Shown piece by piece: positions 45,366 to 56,912 of a stretch of DNA of 64,000 bases (positions within the stretch are counted from its first letter, which is position 1; every line of letters starts with the position of its first letter). The DNA is from Marsupella aquatica (lineage: Eukaryota; Marchantiophyta). Below the pieces are notes generated by a model, which did no database searches, was not told where the DNA came from, and saw only the letters and a program-made list of their open reading frames with translations. Made by a program: the position numbers and the translations under genes. The stretch lies in contig OZ316896.1 of NCBI GenBank assembly GCA_973895155.1, forward strand, positions 15,748,001 through 15,812,000. Direction: 5' to 3'.

Positions 45366-46664
45366 TCAATCACCAGATCCCTTTTGACTCCAAATGTGGT
45401 CAACAATGTCATTTCTCAGACAGAAATGGTTGGCCTTGTTGTTGACTTTAGCTGTTGCAGCAAGGAACTCCAACCATGGCAAATTTCCCCTGTTCACTCT
45501 TGCAGCACAAACCCTCAAATATGGAGGGAAATTATCATCTCTTTCATCTTCAATAATCATATTGTGTAGGATGACACATGCAAGTAGAATATTCACAATA
45601 TTTTTTTCATACAAGACCTTGCAGGCCTCTTCACTATCTCAAATCTAGCTTGGAGTACCCCAAAAGCCCTCTCTACATCCTTCCTTGCTGCCTCTTGGCA
45701 TGTTGCAAAGTGCTTCAGTTATTCTGATTGTGGCATGTGCACAGTGGATATAAACATAGACCACTCTGGATAGATTCCATCCACCAAAAGATAAGCACGA
45801 TTGTACTCTGTACCATTGACATGAAACTAACATTGGCCAAATCATTGCGTAACCATTCATTTGGAAGTGGGGAGCGATCAAGGACATTCAGATCATTATT
45901 TCCCCCAGCCAGCCCAAAAAAGGCATGCCAAATCCACAATTCCTGATCTGCAATAGCTTCCAATATGATGGACTTATTCTTGTCCTTGTCAGTGTATTGG
46001 CCCTGCCAAGCAATAGGACAATTCTTCCATGCCCAATGCATGCAATCCAATGAACCAAACATACCTGGGAACCTCGCTTTGCATTAATCTGAAGCTGATG
46101 TCTGAAATCAGCAGCTGTTGGCTTCCTCAAGTACTGACCCTCATACAACTCTCTGATGACTTTCACAAATTGATATAGAGACTCCAATGTAGTGCTTTCA
46201 GCAATTCTACAATACTCATCCAAAGCATCTGCGCCAATTCCATAAGCCAATTGCCTCAATGCTGCTGTCAACTTCTGATGTGGAGACAAGCCTACCTTCC
46301 TTGCAGCATCAACCATTAGACAAAAATAAGTGTCATGAGCATACACATCACGAAGAATTTTGTTAAACAACCTGCTACTCATTCTGAATCTCCTCATGAA
46401 TTTCAGTTCATCATAGGTTGGTGTATCAGAAAAGTAATCATTCCATAGGTCTTCTGCCCCTTTTTCTCTACGCCTCTCCACATTCTGACTCCTACCTGGT
46501 CTAGACCCTCCGTGCTTTCTTTTCCTTGGGTGTTGGGCCAAATTTTGAATGGAAAGGGGTCCAGTGAACATCATCAACTCCCTAAAGCGTTGTTCCTCAT
46601 CCCAATGAGCCTCCTCCTCATCCAATTCTTCCTCGAGATCTGCCAGCCACCTTTCGAGCTCCAT
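45366..46664 (-). pseudogene. PIF/Harbinger DDE transposase, inactivated
   Basis: Starting at the ATG at 46664 (MELERWLADLEEELDEEEAH), the frame carries typical plant Harbinger transposase sequence: FMRRFRMSSRLFNKILRDV, then LTAALRQLAYGIGADALDEY. Catalytic segments are visible: first Asp in GSLDCMHW, second in LLVDGIYPEW, Glu in KDVERAFGVLQARF. The reading frame is broken by single-base shifts near 46071, 45833 and 45618 and by a TAA at 45719-45721 where the family has a Lys. The tail CVILHNMIIEDERDD is still readable to 45366. The intact enzyme cuts at the TIRs and inserts at TTA/TAA. Confidence 0.9.
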
Positions 46665-47072
46665 TATGAACAGATGAAGTACAGGCCTGGTTTGTCGAAG
46701 GGACTGATTTTCTCTCGATCAAAACAGGGTGAAACTGGCGGCCATATGAAAGCGAATGCACGAAGGCAAGCAAACAGCACAAAACCCACAAAATAAATCA
46801 ATCCGCAGAATCAACATGCCCACGTTTCTATGTGTGCAGGCGGGCGTCGAGGTCTGCAAGAACCAAAGGAGAGGGATTGCAAATGCAAGCAGGACCAACG
46901 TGCGCTCTATTGGCTTTGTGTGAGGAGACCAGGTGGGCCCCACTTTGTATGGGATGGGGTCAGAATGGCGAGTCACCGGTGGGGACTCCGGAAATGATGG
47001 CGACTCTCCATTTTTGGTAGGGGTCATTTGGTCCGCTATATGATGGCTATAGGGGCCTGAAATCTCCAAACA

Positions 47073-47088
47073 GTTGGAGATGCTCTTA
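47073..47088. repeat. Right terminal inverted repeat and target duplication
   Basis: GTTGGAGATGCTC followed by TTA, the mirror of the left end. Confidence 0.9.
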
Positions 47089-47513
47089 TGGGGCGGGACA
47101 ATGCCATTTCCCTCCATTTTTAAAATTCTATAACTAAACCAAATATATAGGATCACAAATCACTAACTTTCACTAATGACCCAATTTGAAACACCCTATT
47201 TGTATGATAGGATAACCGATGGTGATTAGATTCGGTTAGGCGGAGAAGGCTTGTACTACGACTCTAGGCTTTTTATGGCGCGGTGGTGGGGAACTTCGAA
47301 TTCTCTCGTCGGTCGTGAGTTTCGTTCATGTTTTTGATTACTTCGCTCTACTGTATTCCCCAAAACCTCTGTTGCGAGAACTGTGAAGCAAATTCTGTTC
47401 TTCAATGCCACCGAATGAATTTTGTAGACGGGCAAATCTTGGAGCTGTCGGTCGGGCCGATGGTACCCTAGTCGATCTTGATTGCCACTACTTCAACAAA
47501 GACAACAGTAACA

Positions 47514-50500
47514 ATGGTGAAGGGGAGGAAGGAAAATGACGAGGGCGGCGGGGGGCCTTCGTCGGAGGAGCAGGAGGCCATTCGTGAGAGCAAACGATTA
47601 CGAGAGTTGGCGGAGTCTCGTGGATTGCTTTCTAGATCCAAGGCGAATCCGGTCGCATCGTTGCTGCCAACCAAAAGTAGAGCCTCTCCCCTGCCTCCTC
47701 ACTTCCCTCCAAAGACTTTTCGATTGCCCTGCCATCGGTTTTCTTTTCGTCTGTTTGTCGATCGATTTCTGTTCGCTGTGTATTTCATCTCACTGAGGAA
47801 AGCTGTCAGGAAAATTGAGACGAAGTTGTGTGGTAGGGAAGTTGGGGAGTGCTTCCCGCCGTCGTTTCTTTTCGACTGAGCTTGGGAATTTTTTTCTGCA
47901 GCCATTCGCAAGTGTGATGGAAAGGATATTGTCAAGAAAGGAAATCGGAAGACAAAGTATCTGTTTGCATTTCCTGGCCTGGTGGCACCCGTCGCTGGCG
48001 GAAAACTAGGAGAGTTGACGCATTTGGACTCTAGAAACCCAGTCTTTTACATCGACTTTCCTCAAGTAAGTCATTTGAGTACGTTCAAACTTTTTTCCGT
48101 TTAACCTTAGGACATTCAAACTTGACATCCTTTCCGAAAGGTCTGAAGGTCTTCTCGAAAGAGATGACCATGTTAAGCTTGAAAAATCCTTCCACACATG
48201 CAAAGAACCATGTGATTGCTCGAAATTGGGAAGTATTTAATGCTCTGGTCAATGGCAGGGCCGCTTGAAATTGTTTGGGACGATCGTCTATCCTAAAAAT
48301 AAATACTTAACAATGCATTTTGCGCCGGGAAGAGGTGACATCGTTTGCGAAGAGTGTTTCGAAAGCATTGTGAGTTTCGACAAACCCACGATACTTCTAC
48401 TACATATTTTTAGTTCAAGGTTTCCCCGGAATTTTCTTCTATCGAACCCTATCGTATTTATCTTCACGGAAAAATTCGGTTGATCTAGTGATTTCGTGGA
48501 CAAATTTCATGTGAGCTCCGACGTGTGATCACTTCCAGCTACTGCTCTTGATAGATGTTTGTCTGGAATAGCCCTTGGAAATCCTCAGAGCTCAGCAATT
48601 ACTCCAATACTATGCAACTTCGTGAACAGGGATGGACAGAGCCATTGGGGTCATAAATACTCATTAGTCGATTAACTTTTGTGTTGCGCAAGTCGTAGGT
48701 GGTCTTTCCGGATGCGTGGTGGATTGGAACAAAGGAGGAAAATCCGGAAGAGTTGAAACTTCCAATGCCTTCAAGTCTCCAACAGGTATCTCCCAGTGCA
48801 TTCGGAAGTCGTTGCTCTGAATTTCGGGCGATACTGTTCCTCATGACTTTCTTGACCTCTCTTCTCAGTTGAGGGTTGGTTTTTCTAAAAGAGCCATACA
48901 TCAAAGTTATACTCAACAGCATCTGAGAAAACTCCCTTTCTCATAGCAGCCCAAAAGTAATAATTGTATTACCAAAAGTTGATTGAATATAAGTAATACA
49001 GTGTTTTTTTTGCATATTAGTAATACCGTGTTTTTCCTGCATGATCGGCTTCTTGTTTGTAGGAGAAACACACGGAATTCGATTTCAAGGGTGGTGCTGG
49101 ACGACCTCCAAGCCCGAATGTTACTCCCGGAGTAAATCTGGTTGCCACAGTGAAGAATGACTCACAGTCGCCGGAGCAGCAGTTTCCGGTGGAGAGATCA
49201 CAAGAATCTCCATCGTCCATGGAGATTGTTGCAGACAAAGACCTACCTGTACGGCGTTCTTCACGTAAATCTTCGGAGAAGCTCAAGTAAGCTTTCAGCT
49301 GAATTAATCATAAATACCATTTGGCTGTTCCTGCCTGAAAGATTGAGAGACTTTTACCCATGGAATTCTTGTCACCTAAACAAGAAGAACTGATCGAGCT
49401 GAAATATTTGATCATCCCGATGGGTTTAAAGACTAATGCAGAACCTGCGTACGCTGCAGTTATGCAGATATGCCATCATCGTCCAGTCATAGCAAGGGAA
49501 GTAGTGATTCCCAGAGTGATCATTCGGACTTCAGAAGGAAAGGAACACGTGACAGACATACAAACAAAGATACGATGCAATCTACATCCAGTCTTCAACT
49601 CAGAGGTAAGGGACAATGCATAATGAACATATTCGTGTGGATTCTCATGTCCACATGCGCCTTCAATGTGGCATCTAGCATTCCTAAGAAAGCATAGACC
49701 CTCTGAGCTGTAACTGACGCAAAACTGACCCCTTCTGGCTGTAATTTAGGTGCAACCATGGGCGATAAGGAACACGACACTACTGCTGAGCCAGCAATGC
49801 GGAAAACATCCCAGAACAAGCTCGAGACTCTACGTGAATACATCACGAAGGATGCACACAAAGGCGGTCTGAAGCAGGCTACTCTCACGTCATTTTTGAA
49901 CAAAACAGAAAAGCCTCAGGTATAAGTTGCATGCTTGGAAACTGCACTAGTCAATGTCGAGTTGTCTTCATAGAGAGGAGGTAGTAAATATTGTTCCTTC
50001 CGCACTGGAAGGGTCCTGACATATGGTGGTTAGAACCATAAATGTAGTTAAAACATAGGCTTTGATGGGGTTCAGTTTCTCTAGTGAATGCGGAATATCA
50101 AGTTTGAGTTGAAATCGAAAAGCCTTCTTCTTTATTGCGGTTGCCATCTTATCTGTCCAGTATCTGCAGGCTCCAAGTGTAGAGGTAATAGAGATTGAAG
50201 ATTCACCACTAAAAGTACAATCAGGTTGGTCGTTGTCGCTCTCTCCCCTTCTTCCACATTCAAGTGAAAAGAGACTTTTGCCGGGTTCATAGTGGCAGTC
50301 GTTTTCACTAAAGTTTTGCCACATATTCAGACGTCCAGATGTTCACATTCAAGTGTTCCAATTAGCTCAGTTGAAGGCGTCTGAATGAAGTATTTGTGTG
50401 CAGGAGGCAATCTAAGAAATTCGGAAGGTCCTCGAAGGGCTGCCAGGAAAACATTTCTTGAAGTAAGTCATTTCAAACTACACATAGTTTATAGAAGAGT

Positions 50501-51986
50501 AGCGCCTTTGGACAGTTGGGACGGACAATTAGGGCATCCGTGTCGTTTTGCAAATGTACCGTGGTTGGTGTTTTGACCCCGCGCGCACTCGTCTCATTGA
50601 CACTACGATCTCCAAAGCTAACATTTTTCATCTTCAACACAGGAGTCGGAGGATGCAGATGCACAGTCAAGTGAACAAAGAGAGTCGGGTAGCGACTCTG
50701 GCCCTACAAAGGTACCTAAGTGTACTTGTTATCGTCAACATCCAGTGCATAGGATTGATTGTGTAAATAGGGCCTGGTTGATGGTACTGTTTATTTATAT
50801 TGCAGATTGTTGGGAGCACGCGGGGCAGAGGAAGGGGACGAGGAAGAGGCAGAAATGGCACTGACGCAGCAACTTCCGGAGGTCCCTACCATTCACCTGT
50901 TTAGCGAATTTTAAGACCGACAGATCTTTCCGTCTGCATTTTGGAATCTTGTGCAAAAATTATAATAGATTTGGTATGTTTGCTGCTGGTCCATCACACG
51001 AACATTTTTATGCATTTTGATGGCCTGACCCAGCACAAAGGTTATTTGGGGCTGTTTGATGTTGGGTTCTTTCGTTTCCATCTAATACTACTTTCCTTGA
51101 TTCAGTCCAATCTTCGACACCGATTCAATTGCTTGCACAATCAAGTGACGATGAACTGTCTGGAAGCGACTCTGGCCCTACAAAGGTACTTGAAATCATG
51201 TGCTTGTTATCGTCACCTGCTGTCGAGAGGATTGATCGCATAATGGTTGATGACAAATTTTGTTTATTTTGCAGATTGTCGGCAGCAAGCGGGGCAGAGG
51301 AAGGGGACGAGGAAGAGGGAGAAGTGGCACTAACGCAGCAACTTCCGGAGGTCCTACTCGTCACCTGCTAGAGAATTTCCAGAGCGAGAGATGTTTCCGT
51401 TTGCCTCTTCAGATACATTTTGGCAAAGCTTAGAATAGATTTGGATTATAAGTTGATCGCATGCCAAACACGTTTTTATGCACTTGATGGAAAATCTGCC
51501 TCTCCAATCAGAACTTCATTTGGGGCTCTTTGGTTTTGGGTTCTGTCGTTACCCACTAAAACCACGTCCTTGATTCAGGTCGAACATCGACACCAAGAAA
51601 TAGTGGTGCTAACAGACGACTTTCTATTACTGAGGTAAGCTGATTTGATTTTTCAGAGCTGATTTCAAATGTTTGCAATTCAACTACGGGCGGTTGGATA
51701 TGAGTAACGTTCTCACAAACCGTCACTAGACGGTTTTTGCCTGTCACGTGAGCTGTCTGGCAGAGATGACACGTGAGCTGTCTGGCAGAGATGACAGTCG
51801 CTCGCATTAATGAAGTAATGCATGGCCATTTGATCTTATGTAACCCAACCAAATAGTATTTAACGCATGTGAGATGCGTTAGGTTGAGCCGGGGCGATGT
51901 CTCTTATCATAGAACTCAGGGAGAGACAATAATTAAGATATGCATGTTTGACACAGATTAGCGGCAGTGATGATGATGATGGGTGA
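47514..51986 (+). CDS. RHL1: RHL1 homologue, plant topoisomerase VI complex subunit
   Basis: RHL1 is a nuclear DNA-binding subunit of plant DNA topoisomerase VI, needed for endoreduplication and root-hair growth in Arabidopsis. Fifteen exons join in phase with GT-AG borders: 47514-47676, 47902-48065, 48259-48369, 48699-48785, 49063-49286, 49460-49605, 49750-49919, 50170-50224, 50404-50462, 50643-50711, 50806-50881, 51106-51185, 51275-51350, 51579-51634, 51957-51986. Total 521 residues; Arabidopsis RHL1 has about 355. Conserved core: KTKYLFAFPGLVAPVAGGKL, NPVFYIDFPQ, GRLKLFGTIVYPKNKYLTMH, DAWWIGTKEENPEE and TEFDFKGGAGR. LKQATLTSFLNK resembles the family's C-terminal motif. The extra length comes from a duplicated exon pair (10-11 and 12-13), each ending in an RGRGRGRGRGR tract. 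The ATG at 47514 starts the conserved-style basic N-terminus. Confidence 0.9.
50640..51625 (+). repeat. Tandem ~470-bp exon-pair duplication in RHL1
   Basis: Corresponding features are offset by 469-474 bp: exon ends 50711/51185, exon starts 50806/51275, exon ends 50881/51350, acceptors 51106/51579. The introns are also recognisably duplicated (AGAATAGATTTGG and ATTATAATAGATTTGG after the second exon). Exon borders, phases and both RG-rich peptides are preserved. Confidence 0.9.
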
Positions 51987-53633
51987 ACGAGTGACCGCAT
52001 TCAGAGCAGTTTTGACAGCTGAGCCGTGATGGAATAAAACCGATTCAAAATGCCTGGGTCAGGAAGGAAACTTCTCCAAGAGTTTTAGACCCACTTGTTT
52101 GCAAACGATCTGACAGTGAATCAGTTGTGCTAAAAGCAATGAAACAACTGCGACTGTAGATGTTCTGCAGTACGTATATTTCCTGAAGAGGTGGAAGGTC
52201 ACTCTGCAGGGCCATTCATTCAAGTGATATCGAGACTAAAGGTCAATAAAGTACATCATCCTACTTAAAGATTCTGTACTGCCCTACCCAATTGTGGCAT
52301 AGGAAACACTTCACCCAAGGTGATGTGGACCTCATGACAACCGGGTTCAATTGCGATGCAAGGAATTGTCTGATGGCTTCGACCACCCCAACAGCTTTCG
52401 AGAAGAGCAGATTGTTTTTATCTCCCCAAGTAGTGTCTCCCCACTGGGTGGTGCTGGTGGCCCATTGTTATAGCATCGAGCGTGACAAATCAATACTCGC
52501 ATGTCATCAGCACTGAAAACAAATTTGTTCAGAGGTAGAACAAGGGGAATATTCATTTGTTGTCTACCATTCACGAGTGGAGGATTCATGACCACCATCC
52601 ATGATTTGGATATAATTCAGATAGTACGTACTCAAGGTATTATAGCAAGAGAATGACTCGTCAGTACACTGGCGAAGATCTGAACACATTTTGAAATGTA
52701 CCATTAGGACGAAAGGCTACTTTATTAGTGGTTCCCAATATCTTCCAGTTCCCTGCAAGCACTGTACTCCAGCAACATATTTTACACTGTATCTTACATT
52801 GCTGTGCGCATGGTAGTCAAAACTCTCCAAATTTAGTTGGATAGTTCCCGTATGTGTAGTATTAAATGCTTACAAAAATGTACCAAAACTCCCGCATAGG
52901 AAAGACTGGTTTGGGCAGATGTCACATTTCGCTGTACATGCGTGGTATACTCACTACAAAACCATCATCTGCAGAAGCTCATTTATTATAAATTACAGTA
53001 CATTCTTTAGATACCCTAAGGTGCTTATTTGATCGAAAGAAAGTTTCAAAGAATTTGGAAACAATGTGGTAAGAGGTTCGAATCACCAGTCTTTAACACT
53101 CCCGTCTAGAGTTGAGTTGCTCCAAGAGAATGCTTACTACAGGAGCCACTAGAGCATATTGGTCACCCGCTCATGGCATACGCCATATGGGGATGAAGTC
53201 TTGCTGTCAAACATGAGAACCGGTTTTTAGTCAATCCTCTGTTGATAAATGCTTTTCCTTGAGATCATTCCACTTCTGAAGATGCACCCTCGAAGGAGGC
53301 TCGAGCAAAGCTCATACGGTAGCCTAGGGCCATGGTGCAAGTTACACGAATAGACTCGAGGAAGACCAAAAGAGAAAGGTTTGTTGGGGGATAACAATTG
53401 AACTTAAGGAATTCCGAAGTTAAACCAGGAATCATGCACAGAGCAACTCATTCAACAGATCCTACAGAACGAAGATGTGCTTTTTATCGACGTTGAGAAA
53501 GAAACTGTCTAATAACTCAGTACACTCATAAACCCTGCAAAACAGAAGCGCCAACAGAACTACTTACAAGTCACGAGTGATCTCACATTTGATGCTGTCG
53601 AGTTTCCTCATATCCACCACGCCCAACGGTCTA
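51987..53633. other. Gap between convergent RHL1 and HPPD genes
   Basis: No coding sequence recognised. AATAAA occurs at 52033-52038 and 52245-52250, about 50 and 260 bases after the RHL1 stop, so either could be its polyadenylation signal. The rest presumably holds both 3' untranslated regions. Confidence 0.45.
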
Positions 53634-55022
53634 TTACGCATCACTTCTTACGGATTCCAGAGTCTTCTCGTAGTCCTCAATTGACTTGAACAACGCGGAG
53701 AAATTGCCCTTGCCAAATCCCCCACACCCTCCTTTCTGAACCAGCTTACCTTCTGGAGATTGTTGCATGCACCCAACTCTCTGGATGATTTCAACGAAGA
53801 TTGTGGGTCGGTCCCCAACAGGCTTAGTAAAAATCTGTAGAAGAACTCCCTGATCGTCCTTGTCCACAAGAATACCGAGCTCGTCACATTCCTTGCACTG
53901 ACTCTCGGTCAGAACTCCACCCACCCTTTTGGGTAATTCCTTGTAATAAGCGGGAGGAGGCTTCGGCATGAAGTCAAAGCCACCGAGCTGAGTTCTCATC
54001 CGCATCTCCCTCAAAGTCGAGAATATGTCGTCGCAGATGAGGGCCAAATGCTGCAGTCCTGGTCCCTCGTTGTGCTCTAGGTAGGTCTGAATCTGAGACT
54101 TCCTCTTCGTGCCAAACACGGGCTCGTTCATCGGTAGCAAAACCATCTCATTGTTGCTCGCCAGCACCAAACTGTTCAGCCCACTCTCAGCTGTTCCAAC
54201 ATCATCAGCTGTAAACTCGGCAAAGTCGTGGAACCCAGTGAATTGGCCCACATACTTCGATGCCTCCACCAAGCTCGTCACATTACCGACGGCGTGATCC
54301 AGTCTCTGAATCCCATACGACAGAGGTGGAGAATCGACAACCTCGAAGTTCGGGAGGTAAGGACCGCAGAACCCATCATGCTTGCTGACCAATCTCAGCA
54401 CAACATCGCCGTAGAGCTTCACTTCAGCCAGCTTCATGCTCCCGCCACCTGTGCTGTTCAATTCATCCTTCAACACCGCTGGCTCGAACACTCCAACAGC
54501 TCCATTGTCCACAGCCGTTCTGTATGCGGTCTCTGCATCTTCGACCAGAATTCCGACGGCCCGTACCCCCAATCCATGGTTCTGAAAAAATGCCTTGGCA
54601 TGACCAGCGTCGAAGCCCGGATGCGGCAGCTTCGACTCCGACTGGTCGATCTGTTGCGAGTAGGGAGCCGTGAATGCGAACACGAGGTCGTTGGACCGGA
54701 TGGCGTAGCTGCAGTACGTCTGATTGCCGGTCGTCTGATCCGATTTCGCCACGAGGTTCATGCCCAACCCCCACGAGAACCGTCGCCAGGTGTTGGACGC
54801 GTCGCCGCACCAGAACTCCACATGATGGAATTTCTCGACCGCGAACCGGTCGCTCAGCGGATTCTTCCTTACGAAATTCTCGAATCCTACCAAATTCAAA
54901 CCACCGCCGCCGTTGCCCACCTTCGGTACCGTAGAATCATCAGCTGCGAGCGCCGGGATTTGCTGCTCATGCCCCATATTGAGAGCTTCTTCTGCGTCCC
55001 TCTCTGCTGCCCTGCGTTCCAC
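53634..55022 (-). CDS. HPD: 4-hydroxyphenylpyruvate dioxygenase
   Basis: HPPD is a non-haem iron enzyme. It converts 4-hydroxyphenylpyruvate to homogentisate in tyrosine breakdown, the entry to tocopherol and plastoquinone synthesis. A single 462-residue open frame without introns; Arabidopsis HPPD is about 445. Domains: N-terminal glyoxalase-like fold (about 62-215; KFHHVEFWCGDASNTWRRFS) and catalytic C-terminal fold (about 238-440). The three iron ligands are present: His243 (RLDHAVGN), His325 (GLQHLAL) and Glu411 (IFVEIIQRVGC). GGCGGFGKGNFSALFKSIE, the helix that closes the active site, is intact. The start may be Met1 or Met16 (MGHEQQIPALA), where plant homology seems to begin. No strong plastid transit peptide is obvious. 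Confidence 0.97.
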   Translation of the reverse strand: MERRAAERDAEEALNMGHEQQIPALAADDSTVPKVGNGGGGLNLVGFENFVRKNPLSDRFAVEKFHHVEFWCGDASNTWRRFSWGLGMNLVAKSDQTTGNQTYCSYAIRSNDLVFAFTAPYSQQIDQSESKLPHPGFDAGHAKAFFQNHGLGVRAVGILVEDAETAYRTAVDNGAVGVFEPAVLKDELNSTGGGSMKLAEVKLYGDVVLRLVSKHDGFCGPYLPNFEVVDSPPLSYGIQRLDHAVGNVTSLVEASKYVGQFTGFHDFAEFTADDVGTAESGLNSLVLASNNEMVLLPMNEPVFGTKRKSQIQTYLEHNEGPGLQHLALICDDIFSTLREMRMRTQLGGFDFMPKPPPAYYKELPKRVGGVLTESQCKECDELGILVDKDDQGVLLQIFTKPVGDRPTIFVEIIQRVGCMQQSPEGKLVQKGGCGGFGKGNFSALFKSIEDYEKTLESVRSDA

Positions 55023-55193
55023 AATTCGCAGAGATTCTTCACTCGACAGCTATTCTCTTCTACACGAGAGCGAAAGCCCTCACTTCGCCTCACTGCTGCT
55101 GCAACCCGAGACCACGACGATGCTGAAATCGAAGAAGAGAGTGGCTGAACTGTGAGCACAGCAATCCGCGAGACAAACAACGCTTAATTATCA

Positions 55194-55453
55194 GTTCCTC
55201 TCACAAAACATGAACTCACTGGAGATCGTTCTGAAGGCGATTGGTACTAGAAACGACATTCCAGACTCCAGAGAACACGCGAAGCAGGAAAGAACGTGAC
55301 CTTGAAGTGCAGAGATTCAATTAGTTCCTCTCACAAAACATGAACGCACTGGACATCGTTCTGAAGGCGATTGTTATTAGAAAACGACATTCCAGACTCC
55401 AGAGAACACGCGAAATGGAAAGAACGAGACCATCAAGTGCAGAGATTCAGTCC
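55194..55453. repeat. 130-bp tandem duplication upstream of HPPD
   Basis: Units start at 55194 and 55324 (GTTCCTCTCACAAAACATGA). They share GACATTCCAGACTCCAGAGA and end AGTGCAGAGATTCA. The array begins about 170 bases upstream of the HPPD start codon, so it lies in the promoter or 5' untranslated region. Confidence 0.85.
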
Positions 55454-55648
55454 TCTTTCACCACTCCGTATCTTTAAGCACGTAGTAAATAACAGGCCAC
55501 ACATACCCACACAGCACACAATGATGATGACGTTGTGTTCACCCACCTGCAGCGTGCTGACCCACAAGAGTCCCACGAGAAATGAACCACTCCACAAGCT
55601 CCCAAACGCGGAAAAGCCACTTTGGACTGTGCTGTTTTTCGGGCAGGA

Positions 55649-56040
55649 GATGGCAACTTGGCAGGGCATGGGAACTAGGGAGTGTCAAAACAGGGCAGGA
55701 AGTGAACTAAGGCCAAGTACATAAAACGGTTTTATGGCCGGGACAAAAACTTTAAGGGCTACCTATAGAGAAAGTAAAGATGGCAACTTGGCAAGGCATG
55801 GCACCAGGGAGTGTCAAAACAGGGCAGGAAGTGAACTAAGGCCAAGTACATAAAATGGTTTTATGGCGCCGGGGACAATAACTTTAAGGGCTACCTATAG
55901 AGAAAGTAAAGATGGCACTTGGCAAGGCATGGCACTAGGGAGTGTCAAAACAGGGCAGGAAGTGACACTAAGGCCAAGTACATAAAATGGTTTTACGGCG
56001 GGGACAAAAACTTTAAGGGCTACTTATAGAGACAGTACAG
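55649..56040. repeat. ~130-bp tandem array, three units
   Basis: Units start at 55649, 55779 and 55911 (GATGGCAACTTGGCA...). They share GGGAGTGTCAAAACAGGGCA, AAGGCCAAGTACATAAAA and CTTTAAGGGCTAC, with small indels. The array ends at a degenerate GATGAG at 56040. Its sequence is unrelated to the neighbouring 130-bp duplication, yet the period is the same. Confidence 0.85.
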
Positions 56041-56360
56041 ATGAGTCATCCAAAATGTAAAGCCATATATAATATGGGAGTGTTTTGACACACCCTATTG
56101 TGCCTCCTGTTGAGCATAGATGACAATCGCAACGGCAAGCCCATCAAGCATCCAATGCACAAGAGTCGACACAGAGAGATACGTGATTCACCTCCACATG
56201 AGGCTACGTCCACGGGAACACACATGAGCTTTACTGCACTCTAGGCCGACCGGCCATACCAAGTATCCACAGCACAAGCTCTCTCTATCTCTCAATTAGC
56301 TCCGTAACAATGAGCCTGAGTTCCCACTCTCCAAGCAAACACCGCTTGGTTATAGAGTGT

Positions 56361-56912
56361 GCACAACATGACTAACCTAACCAAGTCTGCGACTAAGGTT
56401 GGCCTTAACTACGGTACAGTCGTAACACTAGACCTAAGAGTAAATCTTAACACCTCCATGATGGGCAGTGGTACGTCCACACACAGTACAATTGATTATT
56501 GGGTTAACTTTAGTTCAGTTAAGTGATGGGCCCCTCCCACATAATGTATTGTCCCAAATTGTGGTGTAGAAAATGGCCCCAAAGTGTATTGGAAAGCATA
56601 TCCTACATTGTATTGGCAAAGCTTGTTTAGCCTATTGTGATCACGTATATTTGGTCACAGGCCTGCTTATGTAGTAATGCCTAAGTCATAGAGCAATGTT
56701 GGCCATAATTGTAGAGGACCCGTTGCCATAGCCCAAGTCCAAGAAGACACAACAAAACCAGGTGCTGCTAGTGGTAGCACCATGAGCTTCTTGTCGATCT
56801 GATACCGGGGTTATAAGTGCTAGGCATTTACTCTTAGGTCTAGAGTTACAATTGTAACCATAGATACTCTAACCATAGTCGCACAGTTGCTTGGTTAAGT
56901 TAGTTGTGTTGC
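56361..56912. repeat. Inverted-repeat element with ~85-bp arms
   Basis: Arms 56361-56445 and 56826-56912 are imperfect reverse complements. Matching blocks include ACTAACCTAACCAAG/CTTGGTTAAGTTAGT and CTAGACCTAAGAGTAAAT/ATTTACTCTTAGGTCTAG. About 380 bp of non-coding DNA lies between them. It resembles a non-autonomous foldback transposon. Exact ends and target duplication are not clear. Confidence 0.65.

Larger units (their letters stand above)
43143..47085. mobile_element. PIF/Harbinger DNA transposon, full-length but inactivated
   Basis: Terminal inverted repeats GAGCATCTCCAAC (43143-43155) and its complement (47073-47085) are perfect over 13 bp and partly similar further in. TTA occurs on both sides (43140-43142 and 47086-47088), the 3-bp target duplication expected of PIF/Harbinger. 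The 3.9-kb interior has the usual two genes on opposite strands: a Myb/NAM-associated accessory protein (plus) and a DDE transposase (minus). Both are damaged. Perfect ends suggest it could still be mobilised by an active relative, which is inference. Confidence 0.92.

Noticed and set aside
53040-53120. tRNA-like T-loop sequence (GGTTCGAATC)
   Set aside because: No matching acceptor, D or anticodon stems could be formed around it.
54228-55148. 306-residue plus-strand open frame
   Set aside because: Antisense shadow of the HPPD gene, which has clear catalytic motifs on the minus strand.
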